Source: JALQTD01 sp965656785 (lineage in GTDB: Bacteria > Bacteroidota > Bacteroidia > Flavobacteriales_D > Sanyastnellaceae). From it: a stretch of 33,230 nt of DNA. Position numbers and translations under genes: made by a program. Positions 33,106 to 33,230 of the stretch are shown in pieces. The DNA lies in contig CBFHLY010000029.1 of the NCBI GenBank assembly GCA_965656785.1, positions 1-33,230 of the forward strand, in the 5' to 3' direction. The notes under the pieces are model-generated. The model searched no databases, was not told the DNA's origin, and was given only the letters and a program-made list of their open reading frames with translations. How positions within the stretch are numbered: the first letter of the stretch is position 1; each line of letters begins with the position of its first letter.

Positions 33106-33135
33106 AAAAAAAAAGGGTCCCTGTTAGGGGACCCT
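33106..33135 (-). terminator. Rho-independent terminator of the rRNA operon
   Basis: Read on the minus strand, the 8-bp stem AGGGTCCC...GGGACCCT (33128-33135 with 33114-33121) with a 6-nt loop is followed by nine T residues (33106-33114). It begins about 5 nt after the 3' end of the 5S rRNA, the classic end of an rRNA operon. It ends 15 nt beyond the CAP gene stop, so it also separates that gene. Confidence 0.9.
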
Positions 33136-33140
33136 CAAGA

Positions 33141-33230
<90 letters not shown>

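Overview
This is a gene-dense, GC-rich chromosomal window. Three signs point to Bacteroidota: a degraded chitinase gene ends in a type IX secretion (T9SS) sorting-domain-like segment; several upstream regions carry the Bacteroidota -7 box TAnnTTTG with a TTG about 17-22 nt upstream; and the right edge holds a 5S rRNA with its terminator. The genus cannot be fixed from the sequence alone. There are no transposases, integrases, tRNAs or CRISPR repeats, so any transferred segment lacks an obvious vehicle.

Layout. 1-5427 is housekeeping and envelope: a partial M23 peptidase, a two-gene MBOAT/SGNH polysaccharide O-acetylation operon, an unrecognised membrane protein and a secreted pirin. 5465-7749 holds a small degraded gene and a TMTC-like membrane glycosyltransferase/TPR gene cut by an in-frame TAG. 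7835-18082 is the most striking part, with two divergent nucleic-acid-processing modules on either side of a 351-nt control region. The left module, on the minus strand, is a tightly overlapping three-gene operon: an unknown 432-aa protein, a PLD-fold protein and a 1159-aa SNF2 helicase. The right module, on the plus strand, is a Nudix hydrolase overlapping a PLD-DEAD/DEAH-DUF3427 helicase. Both look like defence or genome-surveillance modules.

18401-19829 is a GH18 chitinase gene with three lesions. 20119-24393 (minus) is metK followed by a MoxR ATPase, a 134-aa unknown protein and a metallopeptidase-VWA protein. The metK leader folds on paper into a compact SAM-I-like architecture behind a good promoter. 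24635-26465 (plus) is a second VWA module, paired with a Cys4 plus winged-helix-like protein. 26545-33091 contains a cytochrome c/Tll0287-like lipoprotein, a frameshifted TPR-HTH regulator, an AtoE-like transporter, a B12/radical SAM protein and a CAP protein. It ends at the terminator and 3' part of a minus-strand 5S rRNA.

Four genes are broken. Every frameshift has the same sign (one base missing), and three of the five sit in C runs of six or more. Equally long C runs inside the intact MBOAT gene are read correctly, so both real decay and local base-call errors remain possible. The functions proposed for the two helicase modules and two VWA modules are inferences from domain content and gene order.
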